NCBI GenBank assembly: GCA_964580455.1
Contig: CAZOKO010000083.1
Coordinates: 1-12,219, forward strand
DNA: 12,219 nt
Reading direction: 5' to 3'
Source: CAZOKO01 sp964580455
Lineage (GTDB): Bacteria > Desulfobacterota > WTBG01
The notes below the pieces were generated by a model. The model saw only the letters and a list, made by a program, of their open reading frames with translations, had not been told where the DNA came from and did not search any database. Below are positions 1-5,578 of this stretch, piece after piece. The first letter of the stretch is position 1; every line of letters starts with the position of its first letter. The translations under genes and the position numbers were made by a program.

Positions 1-108
1 GATTGGTTTTGAAGGAAGTTTTATAGAAATTATTTTAAGTTGCGGAACTGCTGAGTTGAAGATCAATTTTAATCACGAGATTTTTAGTTTATGCTTCATA
101 AAATAGCG

Positions 109-209
109 TTTTATCAATCATTGTGCTCCAACAGAAATGCAGAATAGTAACGCCACTGACTTCATGTCAAGGTACCTGGAATGATTTAAGGTTGCAGTGA
201 TTGATAAAA
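109..209. repeat. Spaced perfect 12-bp inverted repeat
   Basis: TTTTATCAATCA at 109-120 and its exact reverse complement TGATTGATAAAA at 198-209 flank 77 bases. The match continues two bases further inward after one mismatch. It could be a paired operator, the ends of a tiny non-autonomous element or the stem of a leader RNA. No target-site duplication is obvious. A shorter palindrome, TGAC-N5-GTCA, lies between the arms near 157-169. Confidence 0.55.
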
Positions 210-421
210 TGGCAAACTGAACCGCTTATATGCAAGTGAGCAAAAATCATGAGCTTGTGCAGTTGACTCATACAGTTAATCATGATAGTATCTATTTTAC
301 TTTAGTTATATTATTTTAATCAGTTTCGTTGTTTGAAAGAGGAAAAAACGGTTTTTAAACCATTTCCTAATTCTTGCATTGAAAGATTAAAAGTAACATA
401 GCTTAAAATTGGGTTTTAAGG

Positions 422-430
422 AAAGGAGGT
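422..430 (+). promoter_or_regulatory. Strong Shine-Dalgarno of the cold-shock gene
   Basis: AAAGGAGGT ends nine bases before the ATG at 440, close to a full anti-SD complement. It fixes the start codon and suggests high translation. Confidence 0.85.
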
Positions 431-439
431 GTTTTAGGG

Positions 440-640
440 ATGGTTAAAGGAACTGTGAAATGGTTTAATGAGAAAAAGGGGTTTGGCTTCATATCACGAG
501 AGGATGGAGATGATGTATTTGTACATCATACATCCATCCAAGCTGAGGGTTTCAAAACACTCAGAGAAGGACAAGAAGTAGAATTTGAGGTGCAAGATGG
601 ACCCAAAGGTCCTCAAGCGGTTAATGTTAGAGAAGTTTGA
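440..640 (+). CDS. Cold-shock protein, CspA family
   Basis: This is a 66-residue single cold-shock domain, the usual family length. It is a small five-stranded OB-fold protein of the cytoplasm that binds single-stranded RNA and DNA and melts secondary structure in mRNA. The protein starts MVKGTVKWFNEKKGFGFI. RNP1 is KGFGFI (residues 13-18) and RNP2 is VFVHHTSI (26-33), with the aromatic residues that stack on bases in place. The C-terminus keeps the PKGPQAVNV strand. The start is decided by a near-perfect Shine-Dalgarno. The gene is monocistronic and ends in its own hairpin terminator. The paralog (cold-inducible or constitutive) cannot be told from sequence, so I give no gene symbol. It is the only full-length plus-strand gene I trust in the window. 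Confidence 0.97.
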   Translation: MVKGTVKWFNEKKGFGFISREDGDDVFVHHTSIQAEGFKTLREGQEVEFEVQDGPKGPQAVNVREV

Positions 641-668
641 CAGGTTAATGTTACCATAACGTGTCCAT

Positions 669-706
669 GAAATGGCAGTCATTTAATGATTGCCATTTTC
701 TTGTCT
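669..706 (+). terminator. Rho-independent terminator after the cold-shock gene
   Basis: A 12-bp stem, AATGGCAGTCAT at 671-682 and ATGATTGCCATT at 686-697 (one G-T pair), closes a 3-base loop and is followed by the T-rich tail TTCTTGTCT. It lies about 30 bases after the stop codon at 638-640. It might also stop minus-strand transcription coming from the 794-2888 locus, but the T tract on that side is poor. Confidence 0.8.
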
Positions 707-793
707 ATTCTATTTTCAGTACATAAATATCTAAATAAATCTCCCAGCGTTTCTACTGAGGGGATCATATAGTTTTAGTTGTTAGAATGAAAT

Positions 794-2488
794 CTATTTT
801 ACCGCTCCCTTAATTATTGGCAAAACCCCATCGATCATCTCTTTCACATCCTCTTTAAACTCCCCATCTTCTTCCATGGCATTAACTATCACAGGACTCC
901 ATTGGTAGTATAGCTTTATGAGTTCCCGACCTTCTGGGGTTTGGCTTAGGACGTTATCACGGAAATATCTAAGAAGTTCTACTTCTTCTGAATTCTCACC
1001 AAAGATACATAAAGGTGGGCAAATGCAGGGCTTAGATGTGGTGGTGGTGGACTTCCTTGTGGTGGTTGTTGTTGATTTCCTTGTTGTTGTAGTGGTTATA
1101 TCAACAATATTACCCGGATCACTTTCACTCTCGTCTACTGCACCATTGTGATTGGTATCTTCTTCTCCATCTAAAAGACCATCTCCATCTGTATCGGGAT
1201 TAGTGGGATCAGTTCTGGTTGATGGATCTGCATCTGGAATAAAGAACCCTGCTGATAAATCTGTATCATTAGCAGCTGGTTCTGTTAAACCGCTTTCTGT
1301 TCCATCATAGATACCATCACTATCCGTATCTGGATTATTTGGATTCGTTTCACTGGAATCAACAATCCCGTTAAAGTTCAAATCTTCACCGCTTTCATTA
1401 TTTGCAAAACGACCCACAACACCGGTAATTTTAGCATTCCCGTCGCAACGTCCATCTTCATCTGTGTCATCATCGTATGGGTTTGTCTCGCCAAGTTCAG
1501 GCTCATAGATCCCATTGTGGTTTTTGTCTTCATATCGATCTGGCAACCCATCCTCATCTGCATCTGGACACTCTAGATCCTCATTATAACAATCAGATCG
1601 AGCTTCTGTGACGAAAATTTTATTACACACCGGTTCATCAATATTTTCATAATAATTTACGCATGCATCATGATTCAGACATGCCTGTGAATATCTATTT
1701 GTTTCATGACAATCAATAGGAGAAATAATAGAACTTGGGCATCCTCCACCACAGCGACCCATACAGCCACCTCCACCAACGTAGTAATCTCTTCTTATCC
1801 AATGGATATAATTTGGTCCTGGGAAAAACGCTGTATGTAGTTCATGATCATTAATCATTGAGCAAATATCTGTACCACGGTTTATCTTGTCTGGGCTAAC
1901 CTCACACTCATCACCTATTCCATCACCATCAGCATCATTTTGGTTAAGGCTAGGATAGTAAGGACAGACATCACATGCATCTCCTATTCCATCTTCGTCA
2001 TAGTCATCAGATTGATTCATACTGCAATAACCTCTGAAACCGCTAGTAGCACATTGTGAATTTCTAGTGCATTCTTCTCCAAATTTATTCATTTCTGAAA
2101 AAGAAGTTATTGTACAAGTGCCTAAGTTGGGCCCATTAGGAGTATTAGGACAGTTATCCTCTTCATTTGCGATTCCATCACCATCTGAGTCTCCTCCGGA
2201 CACTTCAAATTCTTCATAATCCCTCTTCCCTTCATTGTGGGGATCTTCCAGCAGACCATCAGGACAGCATTGTTCACTACAACTTCCTATTTCAGTAGCC
2301 CATGCCCTGGCTGATATATCATATGATCCCTCGGTATCTGGAACTACATATTGGAAAGTTATTGTCCGTGTCTGTCCTTCGCTGTAACTATAGGTCTTCC
2401 AGGGTAGATTACACGGGTCATCATATGGGTCATATACCGTAACCCCAATATGAGCCATCCCAGAAGTACCATCATTTCTGGTTTTCAC
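794..2488 (-). CDS. Secreted thrombospondin type 3 repeat protein with PLA2-like module (3' part of a frameshifted gene)
   Basis: This is the larger part of an exported protein whose N-terminus lies in the next reading frame (2472-2888). Numbering is from the frame's own GTG at 2488, which is probably not a true start. Residues 1-97 are a CARDB-like beta domain. Thrombospondin type 3 calcium repeats (DxDxDG pattern) follow at about 100-200, for example DSDGDGIANEEDNCP. Residues 226-305 form a Cys-rich module with GCMGRCGGGC (241-250) and CLNHDAC (270-276); its CxxHDxC core is that of phospholipase A2 domains, with a His-Asp pair at 273-274. More calcium repeats at 306-460 resemble EF-hand/dockerin loops (DTDGDGLLDGEED). 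Residues 465-486 are a Thr/Lys/Arg/Ser linker. The C-terminal stretch, about 488-564 (LLRYFRDNVL, GRELIKLYYQWSP), resembles the domain following CFIATAAYGS boxes in bacterial surface proteins. It probably acts outside the cell; substrate and partners are unknown. Confidence 0.85.
   Translation of the reverse strand: MKTRNDGTSGMAHIGVTVYDPYDDPCNLPWKTYSYSEGQTRTITFQYVVPDTEGSYDISARAWATEIGSCSEQCCPDGLLEDPHNEGKRDYEEFEVSGGDSDGDGIANEEDNCPNTPNGPNLGTCTITSFSEMNKFGEECTRNSQCATSGFRGYCSMNQSDDYDEDGIGDACDVCPYYPSLNQNDADGDGIGDECEVSPDKINRGTDICSMINDHELHTAFFPGPNYIHWIRRDYYVGGGGCMGRCGGGCPSSIISPIDCHETNRYSQACLNHDACVNYYENIDEPVCNKIFVTEARSDCYNEDLECPDADEDGLPDRYEDKNHNGIYEPELGETNPYDDDTDEDGRCDGNAKITGVVGRFANNESGEDLNFNGIVDSSETNPNNPDTDSDGIYDGTESGLTEPAANDTDLSAGFFIPDADPSTRTDPTNPDTDGDGLLDGEEDTNHNGAVDESESDPGNIVDITTTTTRKSTTTTTRKSTTTTSKPCICPPLCIFGENSEEVELLRYFRDNVLSQTPEGRELIKLYYQWSPVIVNAMEEDGEFKEDVKEMIDGVLPIIKGAVK
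1031..1096 (-). repeat. Low-complexity tandem repeat encoding a Thr-rich linker
   Basis: On the plus strand this is a GTT/GTG-rich microsatellite-like stretch. Translated on the minus strand it gives two copies of TTTTTRKS plus a partial third (TTTTSKP). Such Thr-rich segments act as flexible linkers in surface proteins. The repeat unit is about 24 bases and could change copy number by slippage. Confidence 0.75.
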
Positions 2489-2888
2489 CGTGATATTGAT
2501 TCGTTTCCCCCGCTTCTGGGTTATTATCGCTTGGGTAAATATCTGTTATAATAATGTTCGGCCTCGCAAGTGTAAGAGTAAATGTCAAAGTATCTCCTGA
2601 ATCATTCGGTGATAAAACATATTCATAGTCTTCATAGCCACTTTTTGTGAGATACATATAATAATTTCCTTCTAGCCCCCCTAAGGTACAGGGAGTAGTT
2701 CCCTGAACAGGACTAGTGGGGGAACCCAAACGAACCGCAGCTCCTGTTGGATTACTATGTATGGTAACGGAGTAGGAGGCATTTGCCTGTGTAACCAAAA
2801 ACAGTGAGAGGAAAACAAACAAGAGATTTACTTTAAAAACTCGCTCTACTGCTTGGCAAATTAAGTCGTAGATAAATATCCTTTTCAT
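2472..2888 (-). CDS. N-terminal part of the frameshifted exported protein: signal peptide and PEGA domain
   Basis: This 138-residue frame starts at ATG 2888, preceded by a G-rich ribosome-binding site (AGGGGGGGA, 2895-2903). It opens with a long basic n-region, then the hydrophobic segment VNLLFVFLSLFLVTQANA, a Sec signal peptide probably cleaved after ANA (about residue 37). A PEGA domain follows (about residues 38-105): VTIHSNPTGAAVRLG, then GTTPCTLGGLEGNYYMYLTKSGYEDY. PEGA domains are beta-rich surface modules of bacterial envelope proteins. From about residue 108 (PNIIITDIYPSDNNPEAGE) a CARDB-like domain begins and is cut off by the frameshift. The last nine residues (NQYHGENQK) are out-of-frame junk before TGA. 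The natural product is this segment joined to the 794-2488 frame, about 697 residues in all. Confidence 0.85.
   Translation of the reverse strand: MKRIFIYDLICQAVERVFKVNLLFVFLSLFLVTQANASYSVTIHSNPTGAAVRLGSPTSPVQGTTPCTLGGLEGNYYMYLTKSGYEDYEYVLSPNDSGDTLTFTLTLARPNIIITDIYPSDNNPEAGETNQYHGENQK
2499..2511 (-). other. Single-base frameshift site inside the exported repeat protein gene
   Basis: Reading from ATG 2888, the frame is meaningful as far as PEAGET (codon 129, 2502-2504). The frame that begins at 2488 is already meaningful upstream of its GTG, giving INITVKTRND from 2500. Together they make PEAGxxINITVKTRNDG, an ordinary CARDB-type strand, if one base is removed. The minus strand here has the homopolymers GGGGG (2507-2511) and AAA (2504-2506), typical places for indel errors or mutations. 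I see no classical slippery heptamer with a downstream structure. Confidence 0.8.
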
Positions 2889-2934
2889 TTTTCATCCCCC
2901 CCTAATAATAAAGTTTAGACTATAACCCCTTTTG

Positions 2935-2965
2935 TTTTACCAATAAAAAATCCCTTTTACCAATA
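2935..2965 (-). promoter_or_regulatory. Direct repeats upstream of the exported protein gene, possible activator sites
   Basis: TTTTACCAATA occurs at 2935-2945 and again at 2955-2965, exactly 20 bases apart (about two helical turns). On the minus strand (TATTGGTAAAA twice) they lie 47-77 bases upstream of ATG 2888. A -10-like TATAGT lies between them and the ribosome-binding site, but no matching -35 is seen at the usual spacing. That arrangement would suit an activator-dependent promoter. It may be chance in AT-rich DNA. Confidence 0.35.
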
Positions 2966-3433
2966 TGCAGTTTCTGGTGAAAGAGATTTAAACAATTAGA
3001 TATTTAAAAATTCGATTTTCTCTTTGAACACTCCAGAGCATGTGTCCACACCCCTCCATTAAATTGAAACTTAAATGTTAGGTGCTTTCACATATATCAA
3101 ACAATATATGTCCAGTCAAGCTAATAGCTGATTAATTCAGAAAATATTTATCAACACAAACAATTTTCATCTTGGTAACAACAATAAATATCTAAAAATC
3201 ACAGAATAATCAATGAATGGAATATAATATCGAAATCTACCATTATCTACCAGATTCTGTTCAAACTGATATGATGGAGGATATGTCAACCCATTTACTC
3301 ACCCTACCTTATGTGTCTGTTGTAGGTCGTTTTTTAAGACATTCAACCTGTGAGTGGAAATGATTAGTAAGGAGTTGGATAAAAAATAGTCTTGAAGCCA
3401 CTACATGTTGGTGGTATGTTTACCTATTAAAAA
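2966..3433. other. Gene-free AT-rich stretch
   Basis: I find no coding frame with recognisable content on either strand, no RNA gene and no strong terminator. The N-terminal half of the response regulator whose C-terminus survives at 3738-3950 was looked for here and is not present. The stretch is best read as decayed or non-coding DNA bordering the intron remnant. Confidence 0.5.
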
Positions 3434-3737
3434 GTCGGGTAACAGAGTGGCATTGCTGCCACTCCGTCCCCTCAGAACCCGTGCATGATAGTTTCCCATC
3501 ACACGGCTCAAGCACTTCAAAAGCCTTCTTTGCATTAAGAATACCCGGTGATTAAAAGTACTTAAATCACCTTTGCGATACACACTGACAGCCAAAATCC
3601 TACGGTAAAGGGCGCATAGCTCACTCATGTGGCCTCATTTGCTTTCCCTTTTAAAAATGGTTCTGCCAACTTTCTCGCAACGAAGCACCTGTCAGAAGTC
3701 TGCACCCTTTCGGGTTAGGGAATAACCCCCTATCCAG
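3434..3737 (-). mobile_element. Group II intron remnant: domains V and VI with a shortened 5' part, no maturase
   Basis: On the minus strand 3509-3475 matches catalytic domain V: it begins GAGCCGTG, has a GAAA tetraloop in GATGGGAAACTATC, and closes with CACGGGTTC. It is followed by a domain-VI-like hairpin (GGAGTGGCA, loop GCAA, TGCCACTC) and the typical 3' end TTACCCGAC, with the boundary near 3434. Further upstream on the same strand (3700-3730) are structured elements, including CCC-GAAA-GGG and a GGGTTA/TAACCC stem. Only about 230 bases separate domain V from the flanking response-regulator fragment, too short for intact domains I-IV, and no reverse transcriptase/maturase is encoded. I therefore read it as a truncated, immobile remnant. 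The exact 5' end is uncertain. Confidence 0.65.
3475..3509 (-). ncRNA. Group II intron domain V
   Basis: This is a 35-nt hairpin with outer stem GAGCCGTG/CACGGGTTC, a two-base bulge region, inner stem ATGG/CTAT and a GAAA tetraloop. These are the hallmarks of the catalytic core of group II introns, including the AGC triad near the 5' end. Confidence 0.75.
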
Positions 3738-3752
3738 CCTGTTACCGGCTGG
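3734..3752. repeat. Stem-loop at the edge of the intron remnant
   Basis: CCAGCC-N7-GGCTGG is a perfect 6-bp GC-rich stem with a 7-base loop. It sits where the intron-like sequence meets the response-regulator fragment. Some group II introns (class C) insert next to stem-loops, so this could be part of the target. It also overlaps the GW codons of the receiver fragment, so it may be coincidental. Confidence 0.4.
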
Positions 3753-3950
3753 CAGGTAGCGGAGAAGGTTAAGAGTATCAATAAGAATACTCCCGTTGCA
3801 CTTATCACGGGATGGAATGTGGAATTAAAAGAATCTGAGATGAGAGAAAGTGGAGTTGATCTTATTGTTAATAAGCCATTTGAAGTAAATCAAGTCTTCA
3901 AGTTAGTTCAAGATGCTATGATACTAAAAGATCGGTTTAAAGTATCTTGA
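3738..3950 (+). pseudogene. C-terminal half of a response-regulator receiver domain
   Basis: The plus-strand frame reads VTGWQVAEKVKSINK, then TPVALITGW and GVDLIVNKPFEVNQV, and stops at 3948-3950. This is the second half of a CheY-like receiver: the GW after the missing MPG loop, the conserved Thr in LITGW (codon 3807-3809) and the conserved Lys of KPF (3873-3875). The N-terminal half, including the acidic pocket and phospho-acceptor Asp, is gone; the frame is blocked by TAA at 3723-3725 and the intron-like sequence begins there. Without the Asp the product could not receive phosphate, and no start codon or ribosome-binding site is evident. The simplest reading is a gene destroyed by intron insertion followed by deletion. 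Confidence 0.75.
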
Positions 3951-4054
3951 GAGGAACCAAAAACACTCTCCAACGTAAGCCCCCTTTAAATAACACTCAG
4001 GTAATATTTTTAAAAGATATTTCTTATCTACTATGTATCATAAACACTATTAAT

Positions 4055-4312
4055 TTAGTTCCAATTCACATCACTGTAAAAAGTTACCTCCTGGTTCTCA
4101 ATATCTATATCTCTTGTTTTCCAACCAGTATCAAGCCAATATTTAGCCTGGCTGTGTGTTGGATCATTAGCCCACCAGGCAGTATACTTTCGAGCTGAAG
4201 AAGGCAGTCTATCATCAATGAGCATTTCCACTTCTTCAAAAGTTATTGTAATCTCGTTTTGATTCTTAGGCAAACTGTTTAGAAATTTTGCAAGGTTATA
4301 ATATTTTTGCAC
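4055..4312 (-). CDS. Small DUF7662-like protein
   Basis: This protein of about 85 residues carries the signature LPSSARKYTAWWANDPTHSQAK followed by a YWLDTGW helix, and a C-terminal VTF strand. I associate this pattern with the DUF7662 family (LPxSARKYxxWWxND...AWLxAGW), found as short stand-alone proteins in many bacteria and on mobile elements. The function is unknown; the basic/aromatic pattern and ITITFEEVE helix start have been seen in contexts suggesting nucleic-acid binding, but I cannot show this. The start is uncertain. I chose GTG at 4312 because family members begin just before a KYxxLxxFL segment (here QKYYNLAKFL); an in-frame TTG at 4333 with a weak AAGAAG is the alternative. It converges with the broken receiver fragment and stands alone. 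Confidence 0.75.
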   Translation of the reverse strand: MQKYYNLAKFLNSLPKNQNEITITFEEVEMLIDDRLPSSARKYTAWWANDPTHSQAKYWLDTGWKTRDIDIENQEVTFYSDVNWN

Positions 4313-4423
4313 AATATAACTCTGTAGGATCAATTTGAAATCTTCTTTAGACCATATTTAATTTATACCATGCAACACTTTACACGTAAAGGAAAAGTAC
4401 ATTATTTAGCTCATAGTTCTCTT

Positions 4424-4447
4424 CGATCCCTTTGCGTTTTTTGTGGT
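4424..4447. repeat. Degenerate intergenic repeat of the 'CCACAAAxAACGCAAAGG' type
   Basis: Read on the minus strand, the sequence near 4447-4424 is CTTAACCACAAAAAACGCA followed by AAGG. This looks like a copy of the short 'accacaaagaacgcaaagg' repeats scattered between genes in several bacterial genomes. Only one unit is present, between the DUF7662-like gene and the FAD oxidoreductase gene. Confidence 0.4.
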
Positions 4448-4456
4448 TAAGATTTT

Positions 4457-5578
4457 TCAAATAAATGCCCTTATAATTCCAGGAATCTTTTTCAAATAGT
4501 AGCCCTTGCCTGCAAAACCCAGATCAGAACCTTGAAGTACATCAATCATACGAGCCATTCTTTTCTCGTTAAGACGTCTCAAAAGAAAAAAGAAATAACT
4601 GATACTATCCATGCTGCCCTGCTGTAAAACCTTTCTCCACTTTTTATCATAATCCTTAAAAGCACTTGTAGATCCCTCCATTTTTTCAATAAGTGCCTCA
4701 CCAGCTAAAAGCCCCATCATCATTGCCCCTGCAATGGTAGTCATGGAAAAAGAACTAACGGTATCTCCGGCCATTATTACATTTTTATGATATGAGGAAG
4801 AAGCTGACAGGCAAACAGGTATGGAACACCCATAACGACGTGTAATACCCTTCACATTAAGTTTTTGAATAGATTCCTTAAGGTAAGCGTTTAAATCAAT
4901 TTTCGCATCCTGCATACCCAATCCCTGGTAAACTCCAAGCAAATACCCATCACCATATCGCTGGGCATAAAATCCTACTTTTATTCCCTTCATTTCCCCA
5001 TACATAACATCATCCGGTATATCCATACACTCAGCTTCGATTTCCAGTTCTATAAAACTCCCAATTTTTTTTCTCTTAAGAGGGAGATATTGAAAAACCT
5101 TACTCTTTGCCCCATCAGCTCCCACAAGATATTTTGCATCATATTTCTTGTCAGTATAGACACTTACCCTCTGCCCATCAGTTTCAATTGATTTCACTTT
5201 TTCACCAGTGACAATATCAATACCTTCCTTCCTGCATAGCTTCTCTATAGTTCCCTTCATTTTCCCTTCATCGACAAGAGGTATTGGATTTTTAAATGTC
5301 GAAACAAGTTTGTATTCACCAGATACCAGTTCCATCTTTAAAAGCCTTCCCACAACAGCATTGGATACTCTCAGTTTATTATTGCGAAATTCTAAAGCAT
5401 CTCCTTCAAGGCTAAAGCTCTCTCCGAAAGGATAGAGAGCACACTGGCACCCACGATGTTTCCTGGCAATCTCCTTTCGTGCTTCTAGAATCAAAACCTT
5501 CTTGCCCTTAAGCCACAGCCCACAGCAAAGACCTGCATATCCACCACCAACAATTATAACATCATATTGCTCAGTCAT
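4457..5578 (-). CDS. FAD-dependent oxidoreductase, geranylgeranyl reductase/PHBH-like
   Basis: This is a 373-residue flavoprotein of the p-hydroxybenzoate hydroxylase/geranylgeranyl reductase superfamily. The N-terminal Rossmann motif is VIIVGGGYAGLCCG (7-20), with the ribose-binding Glu in LILEA (about 32). The family's second motif is LVGADGAKSKV (151-161), and the FAD-binding AGD motif is VIMAGDTVSSF (267-277), followed by a Gly/Met-rich helix (TTIAGAMMMGLLAG). A pair of cysteines, RGCQC at 42-46, follows the dinucleotide fold. It probably reduces or oxidises a lipid-like or aromatic substrate; the Arg/Lys-rich hydrophobic C-terminus could contact membrane. It overlaps the upstream SDR gene by four bases (ATGA), so the two are translationally coupled and probably act in one pathway. 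Substrate unknown. Confidence 0.85.
   Translation of the reverse strand: MTEQYDVIIVGGGYAGLCCGLWLKGKKVLILEARKEIARKHRGCQCALYPFGESFSLEGDALEFRNNKLRVSNAVVGRLLKMELVSGEYKLVSTFKNPIPLVDEGKMKGTIEKLCRKEGIDIVTGEKVKSIETDGQRVSVYTDKKYDAKYLVGADGAKSKVFQYLPLKRKKIGSFIELEIEAECMDIPDDVMYGEMKGIKVGFYAQRYGDGYLLGVYQGLGMQDAKIDLNAYLKESIQKLNVKGITRRYGCSIPVCLSASSSYHKNVIMAGDTVSSFSMTTIAGAMMMGLLAGEALIEKMEGSTSAFKDYDKKWRKVLQQGSMDSISYFFFLLRRLNEKRMARMIDVLQGSDLGFAGKGYYLKKIPGIIRAFI

Larger units (their letters stand above)
1..439. other. Gene-free leader region upstream of the cold-shock gene
   Basis: No convincing gene is visible. One plus-strand frame is open from base 2 to about 106 (about 34 codons, ending in TAG); it could be the tail of a gene entering from the left, but it matches nothing I recognise. 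The region is very AT-rich and contains a long-spaced 12-bp inverted repeat (listed separately) and a small hairpin-capable GGTTT-TT-AAACC at 350-361. A cold-shock gene often has a long structured 5' leader, so part of this stretch may be transcribed, but I see no convincing -35/-10 pair. Confidence 0.5.

Noticed and set aside
2..106. Possible tail of a gene entering from the left
   Set aside because: Only about 34 open codons with no recognisable motif; such length occurs by chance in AT-rich DNA.
494..682. Open frame antisense to the cold-shock gene
   Set aside because: It lies entirely opposite a well-defined gene and terminator and has no ribosome-binding site or recognisable content.
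918..1151. Plus-strand Val-rich frame
   Set aside because: It is the complement of the Thr-rich linker; its low complexity is an artefact.
1378..1563. Met-rich frame inside the repeat protein gene
   Set aside because: It is an alternate frame of the calcium repeats; the repeated GAT/GAC codons create it.
2499..2511. Programmed ribosomal frameshifting
   Set aside because: The needed shift is +1, and there is no rare or stop codon pause, classical slippery heptamer or internal Shine-Dalgarno to support it; an indel in the G/A runs is simpler.
3401..3628. 75-codon minus-strand frame
   Set aside because: It runs through the group II intron domains V and VI, which are structured RNA, and resembles no protein.
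3773..3792. GAGTAT/ATACTC hairpin near the receiver fragment
   Set aside because: It lies within codons that encode a conserved receiver segment, so the pairing is probably a coincidence.
3947..4198. Plus-strand frame opposite the DUF7662-like gene
   Set aside because: It is antisense to a frame with a clear family signature.
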